From the NCBI GenBank assembly GCA_016707285.1, contig JADJIA010000002.1, forward strand, positions 1-64,000: a stretch of 64,000 nt of DNA, in the 5' to 3' direction. Both the position numbers and the translations under genes were made by a program. This stretch comes from Ignavibacteriales bacterium (GTDB taxonomy: Bacteria; Bacteroidota; Ignavibacteria; Ignavibacteriales; Ignavibacteriaceae). The notes under the pieces were generated by a model. The model was not told the origin of the DNA. It saw only the letters and a list, made by a program, of their open reading frames with translations, and did no database searches. Positions within the stretch are counted from its first letter, which is position 1, and each line of letters begins with the position of its first letter. Of the stretch, positions 60,835-64,000 are shown one piece after another.

Positions 60835-60866
60835 GAAAGACCGGCCGGGTAAACAGCCGGTCTTTC
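60835..60866 (-). terminator. Stem-loop after serC
   Basis: GAAAGACCGGC and GCCGGTCTTTC pair around CGGGTAAACA. On the minus strand it follows the serC stop by 21 bases and is succeeded by TGTGTAAAAAA, no T-run, so termination would be weak. Confidence 0.6.
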
Positions 60867-60887
60867 CATTGATCTAATTATTTAATA

Positions 60888-61976
60888 CTAACTGTTTTTC
60901 TTCTTGTAATCGTTCAAAAAGTCAACAAGTGCTTCAACACCTTTGAGAGGGAAAGCATTGTAGATTGATGCACGAAGTCCACCAACAGAACGGTGACCTT
61001 TTAATCCATCAAAACCGGCAGCTGTTGCATCAGCTATCAACTGTTTTTCAAGTTCAGGAGTTGGAAGATTAAAGGTGACATTCATTAACGATCTGCTACC
61101 GGGAACTGCGTGGGCTTTATAAAAACCGTTGCTTGCATCAAAACAATTATAGAGAAGGGCAGCTTTCTTTTGGTTGGTTGCATACATTGCATCAAGTCCG
61201 CCATTTTCAAGCAGATATTTAGCAACGAGATCAATTATATAAATTCCAAATGTGTTTGGAGTGTTAAACATTGAATCGTTTTCAGTATGTGTTTTATAAT
61301 TAAGCATCGTTGGCAGTGTATCAGCCGATCTTTCGAGGAGGTCTTTTCTGATTATAACCAAAGTGACACCTGAAGGACCGATGTTTTTCTGAGCACCGGC
61401 ATAAATCATTCCAAATTTACTGACATCAATTTTTCTATACAGGATGTCTGACGACATATCGCAGATAAGGGGGACATTCCCAACTTCCGGGATATAGTCA
61501 AACTGGGTTCCATATATTGTATTGTTTGATGTATAATGAACATAAGCAGCTTCAGGATCGAGAGTGATCTCAGACTGTTTTGGAACATGGTTAAAATTTG
61601 AAGCTTCAGCGGTGTAGGCAACATTCACTGTTCCAACTCTTTTGGCTTCTTTAACTGCTTTTTTTGCCCATACACCGGTTACAATGTAATCAGCTTTGTT
61701 TGCAGGTGGCATCAAATTCATTGGTACCATCGAAAACTGCAGGCTTGCACCTCCCTGAAGGAATAGAATGTCATAATTTTCAGGGATATCGAGAAGTTGT
61801 CTTAACCCGTTTTTTGCTGAAGCAAGAATGGCTTCGAAGGTTTTTGACCTGTGGCTAATTTCAAGAATTGACATGCCAACACCGGGGAGACAAAAAAGGT
61901 CTTCCTGGGCTTTTTTTAGAACAGGTTCCGGAAGAATCGCCGGACCTGCACTGAAATTAAATATTCGTTTTTCCAT
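60888..61976 (-). CDS. serC: Phosphoserine aminotransferase
   Basis: SerC makes phosphoserine from phosphohydroxypyruvate with glutamate as donor. The 362-residue protein has 'FSAGPAILPEPVLKKAQEDL', 'MSILEISHRSKTFE', 'LFLQGGASLQFSMVPMNLM' and the PLP lysine in 'YAGAQKNIGPSGVTLVI', and ends with 'HRSVGGLRASIYNAFPL' where substrate phosphate binds. It is downstream of the DUF1015 gene by 35 bases on the same strand, a pairing often seen in bacteria. Confidence 0.96.
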   Translation of the reverse strand: MEKRIFNFSAGPAILPEPVLKKAQEDLFCLPGVGMSILEISHRSKTFEAILASAKNGLRQLLDIPENYDILFLQGGASLQFSMVPMNLMPPANKADYIVTGVWAKKAVKEAKRVGTVNVAYTAEASNFNHVPKQSEITLDPEAAYVHYTSNNTIYGTQFDYIPEVGNVPLICDMSSDILYRKIDVSKFGMIYAGAQKNIGPSGVTLVIIRKDLLERSADTLPTMLNYKTHTENDSMFNTPNTFGIYIIDLVAKYLLENGGLDAMYATNQKKAALLYNCFDASNGFYKAHAVPGSRSLMNVTFNLPTPELEKQLIADATAAGFDGLKGHRSVGGLRASIYNAFPLKGVEALVDFLNDYKKKNS

Positions 61977-62011
61977 ATCGGTATCCTTTTTCAGATTGTT
62001 TAATAGGCTTC

Positions 62012-63274
62012 TTATTCAACCTCGATGAGGTGGGTAAGAAGACCGTCTCTCAATTTTGGTTCAAACCATGTTGATTTTGGGGGCATCACTTCGCCTGCAT
62101 CTGAAATCTTCATCAGATCTTCCACAGTAACGGGATAAAGTGAAAAAGCCACACCAAACTTGCCTGAAGTTGTTAATTTTTCAAGCTCTGCTGTTCCTCT
62201 GATTCCACCAATAAAATCAATTCTTTTGCTTGTGCGGGGATCGTCAACCCCAAGAACCGGTTCAAGGAGGAAGTTCTGAAGGATGCTGACATCAAGCGTT
62301 TCACCCACAGAAGTGGCACCTTTCAGTTTACCATCTTCAAAATGTTCCGGTTTTAATTTTAGTCCATACCACTTGCCATCAAGCAACATGCTAAATTCAC
62401 CTTTTTGGGCCGGAGAAGCATTGGCATTTTCAGTCAGTTCAAAATTCTCTTTAATTTTGGAGAAAAATTGATCTTTTGTGTGGTTGTTAAGGTCGATGAC
62501 AACTCTGTTGTAAGGAAGAATTTTTAGCTCTTCAGCAGGGAAAAGTACCGCAATGAAATAGTTGTAATCTTCCGAACCTCTGTGTGCAGGATTATTTTCT
62601 TTTGCTACTGCTCTGGCTCTTGAAGCTGAAGCTGCGCGGTGGTGACCATCTGCAATGTAGAGATTTTTAACTTTTCTTACTTCTTCAACAATCGACTCGT
62701 TCAAATCCAAAGGAATCTGCCATACTTCATGTTTGATTCCATCGGGGGCTGTAAACGCATAAAGAGGTTCAACAGAAGTCATCACAGAACTTGTAAGGGC
62801 AGAAATGCTTTTTACACCTTTATAAGTAAGGAACACAACGCCTGTTTGGGCACCGGTTGTGATGATGTGATTTGTCCGGTCGTCTTCTTTAACTTTACGG
62901 GTTTTTTCATGTTTCAGAATGATATTATTGTCATAGTCATCCACGGAAAAAGTGGCTGCGATGCCCGTCTGGCTTCTTCCATCCATCGTAAGACGATAGA
63001 GGTAAAATGATGCATCCTCTTCTTCAAGAAGTGGGGCATTTTTGGCAATTGTTTCCAGATTGGCTTTAGCCTTGGCATAAATTTCCGTTGAATACGGGTC
63101 CTGAGAATTTGGAAATTCAAGTTCAGAACGGGTAATTCTCAAAAAACTGAATGGATTGTTTTCTGCTAAATGTCTTGCTTCGTCGGTACTTACAACATCG
63201 TAAGGAACACTTGCAACCTGCTCGGCAACTGCTTTTGCGGGTCTTAGTGCTCTGAATGGTCTTATGACCGCCAT
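62012..63274 (-). CDS. DUF1015-family protein
   Basis: The 420-residue cytoplasmic protein matches the DUF1015 family: 'IRPFRALRPAKAVAEQVASVPYDVVSTDEAR', 'NPFSFLRITR', 'HEKTRKVKEDDR', 'YIADGHHRAASA' and 'FFSKIKENFELTE'. The 'GHHR' segment looks catalytic. The family is widespread, and its genes lie next to serA/serC in many genomes; its chemistry is not established to my knowledge. AAGGAG 12 bases before the ATG supports the start. It is the first gene of an operon with serC. Confidence 0.9.
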   Translation of the reverse strand: MAVIRPFRALRPAKAVAEQVASVPYDVVSTDEARHLAENNPFSFLRITRSELEFPNSQDPYSTEIYAKAKANLETIAKNAPLLEEEDASFYLYRLTMDGRSQTGIAATFSVDDYDNNIILKHEKTRKVKEDDRTNHIITTGAQTGVVFLTYKGVKSISALTSSVMTSVEPLYAFTAPDGIKHEVWQIPLDLNESIVEEVRKVKNLYIADGHHRAASASRARAVAKENNPAHRGSEDYNYFIAVLFPAEELKILPYNRVVIDLNNHTKDQFFSKIKENFELTENANASPAQKGEFSMLLDGKWYGLKLKPEHFEDGKLKGATSVGETLDVSILQNFLLEPVLGVDDPRTSKRIDFIGGIRGTAELEKLTTSGKFGVAFSLYPVTVEDLMKISDAGEVMPPKSTWFEPKLRDGLLTHLIEVE

Positions 63275-63421
63275 CTTATCTAACTCCTTAAAAAAATATA
63301 TTAATGGAACTTCTAAATAACAAAATTTTTACGAATTGTAATAATTTTGAGGCTTGGTGTGGAATTTGAGGGGGGATGGTTCCAGGGGATAAGGGGACTG
63401 CATGCCAAAGGCATCCCGTTG

Positions 63422-63510
63422 GGAGATACACGCAGATTAGACGGAGTTTCGCGGAGGGGAGGGATGGTTACACGGATGCCACGGATTTAACACAGATTTC
63501 CACGGATGAA
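63422..63510. repeat. Dispersed 'CACGGAT' repeat, copy 4
   Basis: ACACGCAGATTAGACGGAG, TTTCGCGGAGGGGAGGG and CACGGATTTAACACAGATTT, in the opposite block order to copy 3. Confidence 0.75.
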
Positions 63511-63660
63511 GTTTGAACACGATATTCACGATGGAAAAGATAATCACGATGGGAAAACATGCAGACTCGTCGGAGTTGATGATGTTGGATCACGATAATG
63601 AAAAAAAGATATTCACGATTATGGCAAACCTGACTCGTCGGAATGTCATGAATTCCTAGA
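63511..63660. repeat. Tract of short direct repeats 'TCACGAT' and 'GACTCGTCGGA'
   Basis: TCACGAT occurs five times and GACTCGTCGGA twice. Beyond it, to 64000, I see no gene that I can support; an ATG at 63983 is too close to the edge to judge. Confidence 0.5.
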
Positions 63661-64000
63661 CAAAAATGAGAACTACATGAAATTCCATTTTTTTCCGCGA
63701 AACGGAATTGAGGTTCGTAGTTTATGATCAATTATTGTTCGAAAATCCCTTTTTAACGCGAAAGACAATGGAAAATATAAAGTTCTAATATTGCTTCTTA
63801 AAAACGAAAAATTTGAGAAAATCATGAAAAATGCCGGATGAAAACTATTGACTGAGATAAAAAGGTGTTCACAAAATAAACGAAAATACCTGACAGAGTT
63901 GAAAACCCCTTGGGAACGAAACCCGGGGGCTCTTTAGAGGGTTGTCTAAGGAGTAACCTGAACAGGATCGGTATAAAGTTGTATGACAGTCTTTCGCTTG

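Noticed and set aside
63422..63660. CRISPR array near the right end
   Set aside because: Repeats are irregular in length and spacing and there are no cas genes in the window.

Overview
The window looks like a chromosomal segment from an Ignavibacteria-like member of the Bacteroidota/Chlorobiota (FCB) group. The evidence is two secreted proteins ending in a T9SS-type sorting domain with the 'NYPNPFNP' signature, several large TonB-dependent receptors, a SusD-free receptor plus DUF4249-like lipoprotein pair, a two-component sensor with a Reg_prop propeller, promoter-like TAnnTTTG boxes and weak Shine-Dalgarno signals with frequent TTG/GTG starts. The genus cannot be fixed from the sequence alone.

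Layout. 1-11.4 kb: an M3 oligoendopeptidase cut by the window edge, a hybrid histidine kinase, a lytic transglycosylase, rpiA, a stand-alone receiver-CheB methylesterase, a TonB receptor with its lipoprotein, and a PD-(D/E)XK nuclease. 11.4-18.4 kb: tRNA-Ser(GCU), an aldo/keto reductase and a rifamycin ADP-ribosyltransferase lying between two copies of a terminator/promoter segment, then a metal-efflux RND operon whose adaptor gene carries a one-base frameshift. 18.4-25.4 kb: a secreted protein, a repeat-rich stretch with a nucleotidyltransferase remnant, an AAA-ATPase/TOPRIM (DUF4276-like) pair that resembles an anti-phage defence module, a lipoprotein, proC and an ABC-F ATPase.

25.5-31.4 kb: an SLBB polysaccharide-export-like protein and rfbB, an outer-membrane protein, a transglutaminase-like protein and a T9SS cargo. 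31.4-38.6 kb: a compact co-directional operon encoding a PqqD-like carrier-recognition protein, an ATP-grasp ligase, a PLP decarboxylase with a leader-like N-terminal extension, a urea-transporter/M23-peptidase fusion, a TPR protein, a beta-barrel protein and an RmlD-like reductase. This operon is the best candidate for an undescribed biosynthetic system. 38.6-48.7 kb: endonuclease IV, dnaB, a copper-type TonB receptor with a small Cys protein, an outer-membrane protein bracketed by inverted repeats, and a sulfur redox operon (octaheme cytochrome, membrane cytochrome b, two YeeE/YedE transporters, one fused to a rhodanese-like domain).

48.8-64 kb: an alpha/beta hydrolase with a tandem-MerR regulator, a Reg_prop histidine kinase with a NarL-type regulator and a T9SS cargo preceded by a hairpin over its ribosome-binding site, a YitT-family protein, a SpoVG-like protein, alaS, a lipoprotein, serC and a DUF1015 protein. 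The last 0.7 kb holds repeats and no gene I can support. At least two families of intergenic repeats are scattered through the window.
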